From: Candidatus Pseudothioglobus aerophilus
GTDB taxonomy: Bacteria > Pseudomonadota > Gammaproteobacteria > PS1 > Pseudothioglobaceae
Assembly: GCA_014384565.1 (NCBI GenBank)
Contig: JACNFO010000061.1
Location: forward strand, 1-64,000
Length of the DNA stretch: 64,000 nucleotides
Reading direction: 5' to 3'
The stretch's first letter is position 1. Every line of letters starts with the position of its first letter. Position numbers and translations under genes: made by a program. The notes under the pieces are model-generated. The model worked only from the letters and a program-made list of their open reading frames with translations, did not search any database and had not been told where the DNA came from. Shown here piece after piece: positions 17,293 through 26,493 of this stretch.

Positions 17293-18399
17293 ATGAATGA
17301 ATTAGTTTTTCCCAATATAAATATTGAAAGTCTTGATAGATGGGTTGGAGACCTATCACCTTTAAAGTGTATTGAAATCAAAGATGAAACCCACAATGTT
17401 AAGAGCTTTACTTTTAAGTCAAAGAAAGATGCTTGGTTTCAGTTTTTGCCAGGCCAGCATACAACTCTATTTTTAAATATAGAGGGTAATGAGGTTATGA
17501 GAACTTATACCATAGCGTCAAGTCCAACTCGACCTTACACAATAACTATCACTAATAAAAGAATGAAGGATGGGGTTGTTACTAACTGGATGCATGACAG
17601 CTTAAAGATTGGTGATTGCGTTGATGCTCTTAATATTGGAGGGTCTTTTAGTGTTGCTCTTGATCAGCCCAGGTCTAAAATTTTACTCATGTCAGGTGGA
17701 AGTGGTATTACCCCAATGCTCTCAATGACAAGATATTTTATAGATTTATCTATAAATGTTGATTTAGTTTTTATTCATAATGCACAATCTCCCAAAGATT
17801 TAATTTCAAAAGAAGAGCTTGAGTTTTATGAACTCCATCAGACTAACTTTAAAAGGCATTTTATATGTGATAAACCAGATGCAAACTGGGAGGGACCTAG
17901 TGGATTTTTAAGTTCTGAACTGCTTTTAGAGCTTGTACCAGATTTCTCTGATAGAGAGGTATATTGTTGTGGGCCAGAACCATATATGCAAAATGCAAAA
18001 AAGATTTTAGAATTGAGCGATTTTGATATGTCTGCTTATCATCAAGAGAGCTTTGATATTGAGAGTTCTACTGCTCAAAGTAATATGGCAGTTCATCTGG
18101 AATTGCCAGAACATAAAGTTCCAAATAGTGGAATAAATGAATATAATGTCACCCTGTCGAAGAGTGGTAAGGTTGTCTCTTGTGGCAGTAATTCGAGTAT
18201 ATTGGTTTCAATCCAAAAACAAGGCATTACAGTTCCTTTTGCCTGCTCTATGGGGCTATGTGGAACATGTCGTACCAAGATGATAGAGGGTACAGTTGAG
18301 ATGGATGCTCAGGGTGGGCTTTTAAAGTCCCATGAGGAAGAGGGGTACATACTTACTTGTTGTTCTTACCCCACAAGTGATGTAGTTCTTGATTTATAG
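17293..18399 (+). CDS. GbcB-like oxidoreductase (FAD, NAD and C-terminal 2Fe-2S ferredoxin domains)
   Basis: 368 aa. Order: FAD domain with RTYTIAS (about 80-86), NAD(P) domain with MSGGSGITPMLSM (about 135-147) and the YCCGPEPYM hallmark (about 223), then a plant-type ferredoxin with CSMGLCGTC...C near residues 315-355. This is the layout of Pseudomonas GbcB (366 aa), the reductase that feeds electrons to the Rieske oxygenase GbcA for glycine betaine demethylation, and the sequence reads as close to it. No Rieske oxygenase gene is in the window, so the partner must be elsewhere. It sits 25 nt before soxB, likely in the same transcript. Confidence 0.8.
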   Translation: MNELVFPNINIESLDRWVGDLSPLKCIEIKDETHNVKSFTFKSKKDAWFQFLPGQHTTLFLNIEGNEVMRTYTIASSPTRPYTITITNKRMKDGVVTNWMHDSLKIGDCVDALNIGGSFSVALDQPRSKILLMSGGSGITPMLSMTRYFIDLSINVDLVFIHNAQSPKDLISKEELEFYELHQTNFKRHFICDKPDANWEGPSGFLSSELLLELVPDFSDREVYCCGPEPYMQNAKKILELSDFDMSAYHQESFDIESSTAQSNMAVHLELPEHKVPNSGINEYNVTLSKSGKVVSCGSNSSILVSIQKQGITVPFACSMGLCGTCRTKMIEGTVEMDAQGGLLKSHEEEGYILTCCSYPTSDVVLDL

Positions 18400-18424
18400 T
18401 TTTATTGTTTAAGCTTAAATTATT

Positions 18425-19675
18425 ATGCAAAAAAAATATTCTTGGTATTCGCTATTAAAGGCTGGATTGGGCAATCAAGAATGGGATCAAGCAATCCCAT
18501 TAGTAAAACCTAAATCTAAGTACGATGTTATTATCATTGGTGGTGGTGGCCATGGACTAGCTACAGCTTATTATTTAGCTAAAGAGTGCGGCATTACAAA
18601 TGTTGCAGTTCTTGAAAAAGGCTATATTGGTGGTGGAAATACTGGCAGAAATACCACTATTATTCGTTCAAACTATTTAAGGGACGAGGCTTCTAGTCTT
18701 TATGAGCACTCCATGAGACTTTGGGAAGGGCTTAGTGAGGATCTAAATTTCAATGTTATGTTTAGTCAGAGAGGAGTATACAACCTTGGACACACTCTGC
18801 AAGATATGAGAGATATTGAGCGAAGAGTAAATGCTAATGTGCTCAATGGTGTTGATGCCGTTGTTGTTGACCACAAGGAGATAAAAGAACAAATTCCAAT
18901 TATTAATACTTCTAAAAATGCAAGATACCCAATTATGGGAGCATCTTTCCAGGCACGTGCTGGCGTTGCTCGGCATGATGGTGTTGCTTGGGGCTTTGCC
19001 AGGGCCGCTTCAAATCTTGGAGTTGACATTATACAAAATTGTGAGGTTATTGACATCGAGGTTGAAGAAGGCAAAGTCAAAGGCGTTAAGACAACACTGG
19101 GTGATATTATGGCAGATCGAGTTGGCTGCGTAAGTGCAGGGCACTCTTCAGTTGTTGCAAAAATGGCAGGATTAAGGCTGCCAGTTGAAAGCCACCCTCT
19201 TCAAGCATTTGTGTCTGAAGCTATGAAACCAATTCTTCATACGGTAGTAATGTCTAACGCTGTTCATGGTTACGTAAGCCAGAGTGATAAGGGAGATTTA
19301 GTTATTGGAGCTGGTATTGATGGTTACAACTCATATGCTCAAAGAGGTAGTGCAAAGATAGTAGAGCATTGCGCTGCTGCAATACTTGAATTGTTTCCAA
19401 TTTTTTCGAGAGTACGTATGAACCGTCAATGGGGAGGCATAGTTGATGTTTGCCCTGATGCTTGTCCTGTAATTAGTCCAACAAAAGTTGAAGGGCTTTA
19501 CTTTAACTGTGGCTGGGGAACTGGAGGCTTTAAAGCGACTCCAGGCTCTGGAAATGTTTTTGCTCACACCATTGCTCAAGATAAGCAACATGAGTTAGCA
19601 GTTCCATTTCATATTGATCGTTTTACAAGTGGAGCTCTTATTGACGAGCATGGTGCAGCAGGAGTTGCGCATTAG
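18425..19675 (+). CDS. soxB: Sarcosine oxidase beta subunit
   Basis: 416 aa, DAO-family subunit of the heterotetrameric enzyme that demethylates sarcosine to glycine, giving methylene-THF and H2O2. FAD-binding motif [17 protein letters not shown] at about 34-50. A histidine in ARHDGVAWG (His184) lies where the covalent FMN-binding His175 of Corynebacterium SoxB is expected. [14 protein letters not shown] closes the flavin site. Gene order B-D-A-G is classic, but N-methylglutamate dehydrogenase (mgdABCD) has the same order and folds; the creatinase and gcv genes nearby favour sarcosine. Confidence 0.92.
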   Translation: MQKKYSWYSLLKAGLGNQEWDQAIPLVKPKSKYDVIIIGGGGHGLATAYYLAKECGITNVAVLEKGYIGGGNTGRNTTIIRSNYLRDEASSLYEHSMRLWEGLSEDLNFNVMFSQRGVYNLGHTLQDMRDIERRVNANVLNGVDAVVVDHKEIKEQIPIINTSKNARYPIMGASFQARAGVARHDGVAWGFARAASNLGVDIIQNCEVIDIEVEEGKVKGVKTTLGDIMADRVGCVSAGHSSVVAKMAGLRLPVESHPLQAFVSEAMKPILHTVVMSNAVHGYVSQSDKGDLVIGAGIDGYNSYAQRGSAKIVEHCAAAILELFPIFSRVRMNRQWGGIVDVCPDACPVISPTKVEGLYFNCGWGTGGFKATPGSGNVFAHTIAQDKQHELAVPFHIDRFTSGALIDEHGAAGVAH

Positions 19676-19695
19676 TTATATATAAAGGTAATATT

Positions 19696-19980
19696 ATGTT
19701 TTTGATAGTTTGTCCATATTGTAAAGAATCGAGAGATCAAAATGAATTTTCTCCTGCTGGAGAGGCTTTTATTGCAAGACCTCAGAACCCTGAAGAGCTT
19801 AGTGATGATGAGTGGTCTGATTATGTATTTTATCGCACTAATCACAAAGGAGATCACTGGGAGCAGTGGGTCCATACTAATGGATGTCGTAAATATTTCT
19901 TAGTTAAAAGATCTACGATTAGCCATGAAATTCTTGAGGTTGCGGCTTTTGGAGAGGTAACGAGCGAGAATCCATCATGA
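19696..19980 (+). CDS. soxD: Sarcosine oxidase delta subunit
   Basis: 94 aa, the small zinc-binding subunit. CPYCKESRD near the N-terminus supplies two cysteines; a further Cys/His group lies in TNGCRKYF and the WEQWVH segment, as is usual for SoxD. It stabilises the alpha-beta complex and has no catalysis of its own. It is 20 nt after soxB and overlaps soxA by 4 nt (ATGA), implying translational coupling. Confidence 0.92.
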   Translation: MFLIVCPYCKESRDQNEFSPAGEAFIARPQNPEELSDDEWSDYVFYRTNHKGDHWEQWVHTNGCRKYFLVKRSTISHEILEVAAFGEVTSENPS

Positions 19981-22900
19981 GATTAAAGAATCATAAGAGT
20001 GACTTTATAGATCAATCTGAAGCTCTAAGCTTTATATTTAATAACAAATCCTATAAGGGTTATAAGGGCGATACCTTGGCGTCTGCATTAATAGCAAATG
20101 ATGTTCTATTCTTTGCTAGGAGCTTTAAATATGGACGTAAGCGTGGCCTAATGGGTTCAGGTGTTGAAGAGCCTAACGCACTTGTTTCACTAGAAATTGG
20201 TGGGCGCTATACGCCTAATTTGAAGGCAACTGAAGTTATGCTTTATGATGGCTTAAGTGCTGTGAGCTCTAGTAATCCAAATTCAATTGATTTTCGCGCT
20301 TTAATTAAACCATTACATCGATTTATGCCAGCAGGTTTTTATTATAAAACCTTTATAAAGCAAAAGGTTTGGGCAATGGTTGAAGACAGTCTAAGATCAA
20401 TTGCAGGCTTTTCAAAAGCCCCTACTGAAAAAGATGAGGATGTTTATGATCATATTTTCCATCATACTGAGGTCCTTGTTGTTGGAGGTGGCGTAGCAGG
20501 AATAACAGCTGCATTAGAAGTTCTCAATAACTCTAAAACTACAAGGGTTATTTTGGTTGATGAGCGAGCGCATTTAGGCGGGGAATTATTTAATGAATTT
20601 CAAAGTGATGATACTGCCATTAGTTGGCATCATGATAATCTTAGCAAGTTACTGGAATTTAAAAATGTAGCCAATAGTCGTTTGAAAATATTCTCCCGAT
20701 CAACAGCCTATGCTTGGTATGACCATAACTATATAGAGGTATTGCAAACTAATGCTACTGGTGAGTCATTGATATCAGGAGTCACACAAGCTGCTAGGAA
20801 AGTGCTGCATAAGATAAGAGCTAAAGAAGTTATATTGGCAACTGGAGCTCATGAGCGCCCTATGTTATTTGAAACGAATGATTTAGCAAATATAATGTTG
20901 AGTCAGTCTGTTAGGCGTTACCTTAATGAATTTGGTGTAATCTCAGGCAAAGATGTTGTTTTGTATGGAAATAATGACAGCATCTATAGCACAGCAATTG
21001 ACATCAAAAATAATGCGATTAACTGTAAGGTCATTGATATTAGACCGTCTGGCGGTGAGAGTGAAACTGTTTTAAAGGCAAAAAAATTAGGTATCGAAGT
21101 TCTCCAAGGTTATGCTGTGCTAAAAGCACATGGAACAAACCTAGTAAAAGGTATCGAGATTTCTTCGGTTGAATTGCAAGGCAAGAAGTGGAGGCTCACA
21201 GGTCCTTCAAAAAGATTAAATTGTGACTTATTGGCATCATCAGGTGGCTTTAATCCTGTGGTCCACCTTGACTGTCATTGCGGCGCAAAAACTTTTTTTG
21301 ATGAAGATTCTCAAGCTTTTTTGCCACAAAAGGTGCGAAAAAATAGACAAGTGTGTGGCTCAATTAGTGCCATTGGATTTTGGAAGGATGTTGTAATTGA
21401 TGCAAAAAATAAAGCTCAATTGATACTTTTATCTTTGGGCGAAATTAAGAAATCTACCCAAGATAGCATGAGCAAAAATTATTTAGATTACTACAATGCT
21501 AGTCAATTTTTTGTGCCAATAGAAATTCTGAATAGGCCAAAAGTGTTTATTGATATGCAAAATGACGTAACTACTTTAGACGTTGCTCTGGCAATTAGGG
21601 AGGGGTATCGTTCGATTGAACATATTAAGCGTTACACTGCGATGGGATTTGGAACTGATCAAGGTAAAACTGGCAATATCAACGGTATTGCTGTTGCAGC
21701 CCAGTTTCTAGATGTTCCTTTGTCTGAAGTTGGAACAACTACATTTCGCCCAGCCTATACTGGAGTTGATTTTGGTGCTATGGCAGGCCGGGAAGTGGGA
21801 GGTTTTTTTGATCCCCAAAGGTATACAACAATTCATGACTCTCATTTAGAAAGTGGAGCAGAGTTCGAGGTCGTAGGCCAGTGGTACCGACCTTGGTATT
21901 ATCCAAAGAGTGGAGAAGATATTCATCAAGCAGTTAATAGAGAGTGTCTTGCCGTTAGAACTTCACTAGGAATGATGGATGCATCAACTCTTGGAAAAAT
22001 TGATGTTCAAGGGAAAGATTCTAGAGAATTTTTATCCAGAGTTTATACCAATGCTTGGATGAAACTTGCTCCAGGAAGCTGTCGTTATGGACTTATGTGT
22101 AATGAGAAAGGAATGATCATTGATGACGGAGTTTCAACCTGCATCAATGATAATCACTTTATTATGACTACTACAACTGGTGGTGCTGCAAGCGTTTACT
22201 CTGCTCTAGAGATGTGGTTACAAACCGAGTGGAGTGACTTAGATGTTCACCTTAGTAGTGTTACAGACCAATTTGCAACCGTCGCAGTTGTTGGACCAAA
22301 TGCTCGTAATTTGATGAAAGTTCTATGCCATGACATTGACTTTGAGCGTGATAATTTTAAGTTTATGCAGTGGCGACCTGGAACAGTATGCGGGGTGCAA
22401 GCAAGGGTTATGAGGATTAGTTTTTCTGGCGAACTTGCTTATGAAATTAATATTGAGGCTAATTATGGTCGATATATTTGGGATGAGGTTGCATTGGCTG
22501 GAAAGCCATGGAATATAACGCCTTATGGAACTGAATCAATGCACGTACTTCGCGCAGAAAAAGGTTATATTATTGTTGGTCAAGATACTGATGGTTCGAT
22601 GACACCAATGGATGTCAACATGAAGTGGATCCTTGCAAAAGATAAACCTTTTTCTTATATTGGCCGTCGTTCTTTTAGTATTTCTGCACTCAATTCTGAT
22701 GATCGCTTTCAACTAGTAGGCCTATTAACAAAGGATGCTCATGTTGTGCTTCCAGAAGGTTCTCACATAATTAATAATAAAGGAGGCTCGATAGGTTATG
22801 TGACCTCCAGTTATTTTAGCCCAATACTTAGAAGGTCAATTGCAATGGCTCAACTTAAGGGGGGACTTTCAAAAATGACTGAAATAGTCTTAGTTAAAAT

Positions 22901-22997
22901 TGTTCAAGAGAAACAAGGTTTAAAGGAAATCCCTTGTGAAGTTTCTAGAAGTGTTTTTTATGATATTGAAGGTGAAAAGGTGGATGGTAATGAGTAG
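19977..22997 (+). CDS. soxA: Sarcosine oxidase alpha subunit
   Basis: 1006 aa, full length. N-terminal ~100 residues form the ferredoxin-like domain without cluster cysteines (GDTLASALIANDV, SFKYGRKRGLMGSG). A nucleotide-binding domain follows (VVGGGVAGITAALEV, about 165-179), then a C-terminal GcvT-like folate-binding half from about residue 620 (YRPWYY, CRYGLMCNEKGMIIDDGV, ISFSGELAYEINI). It receives the imine formed at SoxB and passes the methylene group to THF, which couples directly to the gcv pathway. Overlaps soxD by 4 nt and soxG by 8 nt. Confidence 0.95.
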   Translation: MRLKNHKSDFIDQSEALSFIFNNKSYKGYKGDTLASALIANDVLFFARSFKYGRKRGLMGSGVEEPNALVSLEIGGRYTPNLKATEVMLYDGLSAVSSSNPNSIDFRALIKPLHRFMPAGFYYKTFIKQKVWAMVEDSLRSIAGFSKAPTEKDEDVYDHIFHHTEVLVVGGGVAGITAALEVLNNSKTTRVILVDERAHLGGELFNEFQSDDTAISWHHDNLSKLLEFKNVANSRLKIFSRSTAYAWYDHNYIEVLQTNATGESLISGVTQAARKVLHKIRAKEVILATGAHERPMLFETNDLANIMLSQSVRRYLNEFGVISGKDVVLYGNNDSIYSTAIDIKNNAINCKVIDIRPSGGESETVLKAKKLGIEVLQGYAVLKAHGTNLVKGIEISSVELQGKKWRLTGPSKRLNCDLLASSGGFNPVVHLDCHCGAKTFFDEDSQAFLPQKVRKNRQVCGSISAIGFWKDVVIDAKNKAQLILLSLGEIKKSTQDSMSKNYLDYYNASQFFVPIEILNRPKVFIDMQNDVTTLDVALAIREGYRSIEHIKRYTAMGFGTDQGKTGNINGIAVAAQFLDVPLSEVGTTTFRPAYTGVDFGAMAGREVGGFFDPQRYTTIHDSHLESGAEFEVVGQWYRPWYYPKSGEDIHQAVNRECLAVRTSLGMMDASTLGKIDVQGKDSREFLSRVYTNAWMKLAPGSCRYGLMCNEKGMIIDDGVSTCINDNHFIMTTTTGGAASVYSALEMWLQTEWSDLDVHLSSVTDQFATVAVVGPNARNLMKVLCHDIDFERDNFKFMQWRPGTVCGVQARVMRISFSGELAYEINIEANYGRYIWDEVALAGKPWNITPYGTESMHVLRAEKGYIIVGQDTDGSMTPMDVNMKWILAKDKPFSYIGRRSFSISALNSDDRFQLVGLLTKDAHVVLPEGSHIINNKGGSIGYVTSSYFSPILRRSIAMAQLKGGLSKMTEIVLVKIVQEKQGLKEIPCEVSRSVFYDIEGEKVDGNE

Positions 22998-23577
22998 TTT
23001 AGTAGAAAACAATGTTGTGGAATTTAGAACAACTTTTCAACCTGTTTTGGATCAGGATGGTTTTCTTATTAATCAGGATGACCTAGTTTGCCGTGAGATT
23101 ACAGATTTATCTTTAATGGTTATAAGAACATCAAAAGATCATAAAAAAAATGCTATTACTATTAAAGACATTTTTAATGCAAAGTTACCTGAATCTTTAT
23201 CTGCAAGCCTCAATGATAACGGTGATAATTTTCTATGGATAAGCCCAGATGAAATTTGGTTGCTACATAATAGAAATAATAAAGATCAACTTCTTGAAAA
23301 GCTTAAATCACTCCCTAAAGGAATGTCAACGATAGACAGTTCTGGAGCTTATGGTATTCTGGAGTTTTCAGGAAATAATGTAGATGCCTTATTGTCTAGA
23401 TGGATGAGTTATGATTTAGAGGGCTCCTTGACTATAGGTAAAGTTGTATCAACTACTTGTGGGCAAGCGCCAGTTTGTGTTTACCGAAATATTCAGGGAA
23501 ATTTATTGATGATGGTTAGACACTCGTTTTCTCATTATGTTGCTGGGTTATTAAAGGATAGTGCAAAAAGAATATAA
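22990..23577 (+). CDS. soxG: Sarcosine oxidase gamma subunit
   Basis: The track starts at 22936, but the ATG at 22990 (MSSLVENNV) gives the normal 195-aa length and an 8-nt overlap with soxA (ATGAGTAG), with AAGGTGG just upstream. Weakly conserved family; TIDSSGAYGILEFSGNNVDALLSRW resembles the GcvT-like substrate-domain remnant found in SoxG. Completes soxBDAG. Confidence 0.88.
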   Translation: MSSLVENNVVEFRTTFQPVLDQDGFLINQDDLVCREITDLSLMVIRTSKDHKKNAITIKDIFNAKLPESLSASLNDNGDNFLWISPDEIWLLHNRNNKDQLLEKLKSLPKGMSTIDSSGAYGILEFSGNNVDALLSRWMSYDLEGSLTIGKVVSTTCGQAPVCVYRNIQGNLLMMVRHSFSHYVAGLLKDSAKRI

Positions 23578-23593
23578 GGAAGAATAATTTATT

Positions 23594-24163
23594 ATGGAAA
23601 AGGTTAGCTTTAAAAGTATGGAGAATGGAACTGCTGAAGAGTATGCTTTTCTAAATGACCTTGAAGATGAATTTAATTTAGAGCTTCCAAAGCGATTGAT
23701 TGCTTCACTGCGATCACTTAATTCAAGTCTTTCTGGTTATCAAATTAGTAGACTTGAGCACAGTTTACAAGGTGCTACAAGAGCCCACTTTGCCGGGGAA
23801 GATTTGGAAATAATAATAGCGATTTTATTTCACGATATAGGAGATGGTCTAGCTCCATATTCACATTCAGAAATGGCAGCAGCAATTCTTCGACCTTTTG
23901 TATCAGAAAAGACTTATTGGATTGTAAAACATCATGGTGTCTTTCAGATGTACTACTATGCTCATCATTCAGGTGGAGATAGAAATGCTAGAGAATTATT
24001 TATTAATAGTCCTTGGTATCAAGATGCTATAAAGTTTTGTCATGAATACGATCAGAATTGTTTTGACCCAAATTATGAGACAAAGCCCCTAGAGTTTTTT
24101 ATTCCTATGATCAATGATTTTTTTTCAAGTCCCAAGTTCAATGAGCCTGAAAAACTTGTATGA
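23594..24163 (+). CDS. HD-domain protein at the end of the sox operon
   Basis: 189 aa. Metal ligands can be followed in order: His in SRLEHSLQ (about 56), His-Asp in ILFHDIGDG (about 78-79), His in YSHSEMAA, HH in VKHHGVF (about 115-116), and a later Asp. That H/HD/H/H/D pattern is shared by HD phosphohydrolases and by the mixed-valent di-iron oxygenases (PhnZ, myo-inositol oxygenase). The segment around the first His (S.LEH..Q.AT) resembles the PhnZ/COG4341 side, but the Tyr/Glu pair that caps iron in PhnZ is not evident. Only 16 nt after soxG, so probably co-transcribed and acting on a related small molecule. Function unknown. Confidence 0.75.
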   Translation: MEKVSFKSMENGTAEEYAFLNDLEDEFNLELPKRLIASLRSLNSSLSGYQISRLEHSLQGATRAHFAGEDLEIIIAILFHDIGDGLAPYSHSEMAAAILRPFVSEKTYWIVKHHGVFQMYYYAHHSGGDRNARELFINSPWYQDAIKFCHEYDQNCFDPNYETKPLEFFIPMINDFFSSPKFNEPEKLV

Positions 24164-24195
24164 TAACTAATGATAATTCAAATTAATTTAATACA

Positions 24196-24720
24196 ATGAA
24201 TACTTTTTTACTTCACCTTCTGCCAAGACAAATACACCTAATTATTTTTATACTAGTAGGCTCATTGCTTGGTTATGCAGCTTATAGTATGAAGGTTCTA
24301 GGTCTAGAGGCTTGCACTCTTTGCATCACCCAGCAATTCTTTTACTGCCTTATTGGTGTTACAGCTTTTATTGCTTTTCTTCATAATCCTTACCCTTTTT
24401 TTAGTCAAATATACTCTGTACTGATATCTATTAGCTCAATTGTGGGAATTTGGATTTCTGGAAGACAAGTATGGCTTCAAGGATTGCCTGAAGATGAGGT
24501 GCCGTTATGTGGTCCGCCTCTAGAATATATCATTGATGTATTTCCATTTGCTGATGTAATTAATGCATTATTTATGGGCGATGGTAACTGTGCAGAAATT
24601 CCATGGAAGTTTTTAGGTCTTAGTATGGCAGGTTGGTCTTTGGTTTGGTTCCTAGTGATCTTTCTTTTAAGTATTTTAGCAATAAAAAAATCTACTTCTA
24701 TTTTTAAAACACAACAATAA
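24196..24720 (+). CDS. dsbB: Disulfide bond formation protein DsbB
   Basis: 174 aa inner-membrane quinone reductase that reoxidises DsbA. Four hydrophobic segments; the first redox pair is CTLC (ACTLCITQQ, about residue 36-39) and the second pair is in PLCGPP and GNCAEIPW on the second periplasmic loop. The Gln-Gln after CTLC differs from the usual QR, but the quinone-side Arg could be R of SGRQVW. It starts 32 nt after the HD-domain gene, with no clear promoter of its own. Confidence 0.92.
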   Translation: MNTFLLHLLPRQIHLIIFILVGSLLGYAAYSMKVLGLEACTLCITQQFFYCLIGVTAFIAFLHNPYPFFSQIYSVLISISSIVGIWISGRQVWLQGLPEDEVPLCGPPLEYIIDVFPFADVINALFMGDGNCAEIPWKFLGLSMAGWSLVWFLVIFLLSILAIKKSTSIFKTQQ

Positions 24721-24791
24721 GCTGACTATTTCCAAAATAAATACTTCTATGGTAAGATAATTTATCAATTAAGTAGAGTAATTTTTAGGAT

Positions 24792-25946
24792 TTGGCTGAT
24801 TTTAAAGAAACAGTAAAAAAACTATTTGATTCCGTTGATGTCCAGATCGATGGAGCTCGCCCGTGGGATCCAAAAATACATAATGAGCTTTTTTATGCAC
24901 GAGTTATTAGTGGAGGCTCTTTAGGGCTTGGTGAAAGTTATATGGATGGTTGGTGGGATTGTGATTCATTGGATCAATTTAGTGATAAATTACTAACTGG
25001 GCGAATTGACAAGCAAGTAAAGGCAACTAACCTAGCTTTTTTAGGTCATTTTATTAAGGCTTATCTCTTTAATGCTCAAACTAAAAAAAGAGCCTATATT
25101 GTTGGTAGAGAGCATTATGATACTGGGAATGATTTATTTTCGTTGATGCTAGACAAGAGAATGAATTACTCATGCGGCTACTGGAGAGGCACTGATAGCC
25201 TGGAGCAAGCACAAGTTAACAAATTAGATTTAGTTTGTAGGAAGCTCCACTTAAAACCTGGTATGGACGTCCTTGAAATTGGATGTGGTTGGGGGAGTTT
25301 TGCAAAGTATGCTTCACAAAATTATGATGTAAATGTTCATGGAGTAACTGTTTCAAAAGAACAGATGCATTATGCAGAAAGATCTTGCAAGGGATTAAAT
25401 ACTTCGTTTGAGTTGAAAGATTATCGAGAACTTAGCAAGAAATATGATGCCATAGTTTCAATAGGTATGTTTGAACATGTAGGTAGTAAGAATTATAAAA
25501 CATTTATGAATGTTGTCCATAGTTGCTTAAAGGAAGATGGGATGTTTTTACTGCATACAATTGGAAGGAATAATTCAACTCATGCGACTGACCCATGGAC
25601 GAATAAGTATATATTCCCAAATGGTATGACCCCTTCTTCTAGTCAAGTTAGTGAGGCCTTACAGGGTTTATTTGTAATCGAGGATTGGCATAGTTTTGGC
25701 CAAGATTATGATACAACATTAATGGCATGGAATGAAAACTTTCAAAACAATTATCATAGATTGAGTGAAAAATATGATGAACGGTTTAAGCGAATGTGGG
25801 AATATTATCTAATGATGTGTGCTGGCACCTTTCGCTCTAGAAGAAATCAATTATGGCAGCTAGTACTGTCAAAAAACGGAATAACAGGGGGTTATAACTA
25901 TAAAAATAATCCTAGATTTAGTGACCAAAAAGATCTTCTATCATAG
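24792..25946 (+). CDS. cfa: Cyclopropane-fatty-acyl-phospholipid synthase
   Basis: 384 aa (E. coli Cfa 382). Uses SAM to convert unsaturated acyl chains of membrane phospholipids to cyclopropanes. SAM site VLEIGCGWGSFAKYAS, then IVSIGMFEHVG, FLLHTIGR and the C-terminal GFR-like TFRSRRNQLWQ segment. GSLGLGESYMDGWW marks the N-terminal domain. The start appears to be TTG (24792): an in-frame TAG lies two codons upstream and the first ATG would remove conserved sequence. AGGA is only 1 nt from that TTG, an unusual spacing. 3' end overlaps thiE by 29 nt. Confidence 0.93.
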   Translation: MADFKETVKKLFDSVDVQIDGARPWDPKIHNELFYARVISGGSLGLGESYMDGWWDCDSLDQFSDKLLTGRIDKQVKATNLAFLGHFIKAYLFNAQTKKRAYIVGREHYDTGNDLFSLMLDKRMNYSCGYWRGTDSLEQAQVNKLDLVCRKLHLKPGMDVLEIGCGWGSFAKYASQNYDVNVHGVTVSKEQMHYAERSCKGLNTSFELKDYRELSKKYDAIVSIGMFEHVGSKNYKTFMNVVHSCLKEDGMFLLHTIGRNNSTHATDPWTNKYIFPNGMTPSSSQVSEALQGLFVIEDWHSFGQDYDTTLMAWNENFQNNYHRLSEKYDERFKRMWEYYLMMCAGTFRSRRNQLWQLVLSKNGITGGYNYKNNPRFSDQKDLLS

Positions 25947-26490
25947 CAATAGATTTGCAGCCTGCATCAAGTACACTTTGTTGATTTTCAAAAGTAATTC
26001 CCCCTATACCAACAATAGGAATATTAATATTACTTTTAATATTTTGAATCATTGAGATGGAACAATAAGCAGCATTTGGTTTAGTTTTAGATTTAAAAAC
26101 AGCCCCTAAAGCAATATAATTTGCACCATTCTTTTCAGCTTCTAGAGCAAGTTCAAGATTATTATGGCATGAAACACCAATAATAAATTTCTTGCCAAGC
26201 AGCCTTCTTGCAGAAGGAACATCCACATCATTTTGCCCCAAGTGAACACCATCCGCACCAATTTTCTTACAAAGGTTGACATCATCATTGACTATAAATA
26301 AAGTATTATGTTGTAGGCATAGTTCAAGCAACTGTGTTGCTTCATCTAGCTTACGTTTTTCGTCTTGGATTTTACGGCGGTATTGGAGAATATTTACTTT
26401 ATGTTTTTTAATTGCATTCTCAATAAGGGTGATATTCAGGTCTTTATCTGGTGTGATTCCGTACAGACCTTTTATTCTTTGATTTAACAT
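25918..26490 (-). CDS. thiE: Thiamine-phosphate synthase
   Basis: The track extends to 26523, but the fold begins at MLNQRIKGLYGITPD, ATG at 26488-26490, giving 190 aa. Joins HMP-PP and THZ-P to thiamine phosphate. TIM-barrel landmarks: ILQYRRK (phosphate/substrate arginines), FIVNDDVNLCKKIGADGVHLGQNDV, VSCHN, NYIALGAVFKSKTK and VGIGGI. Its start codon is 3 bp from the divergent lptC start, so each promoter must lie inside the other gene. It overlaps cfa at the 3' end. Confidence 0.92.
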   Translation of the reverse strand: MLNQRIKGLYGITPDKDLNITLIENAIKKHKVNILQYRRKIQDEKRKLDEATQLLELCLQHNTLFIVNDDVNLCKKIGADGVHLGQNDVDVPSARRLLGKKFIIGVSCHNNLELALEAEKNGANYIALGAVFKSKTKPNAAYCSISMIQNIKSNINIPIVGIGGITFENQQSVLDAGCKSIAMIEDLFGH

Positions 26491-26493
26491 ATC

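Noticed and set aside
18425-23577. N-methylglutamate dehydrogenase (mgdABCD) instead of sarcosine oxidase
   Set aside because: Same gene order and folds, but creatinase and gcv genes nearby and absence of gmaS/mgs genes favour sarcosine; noted as an alternative.
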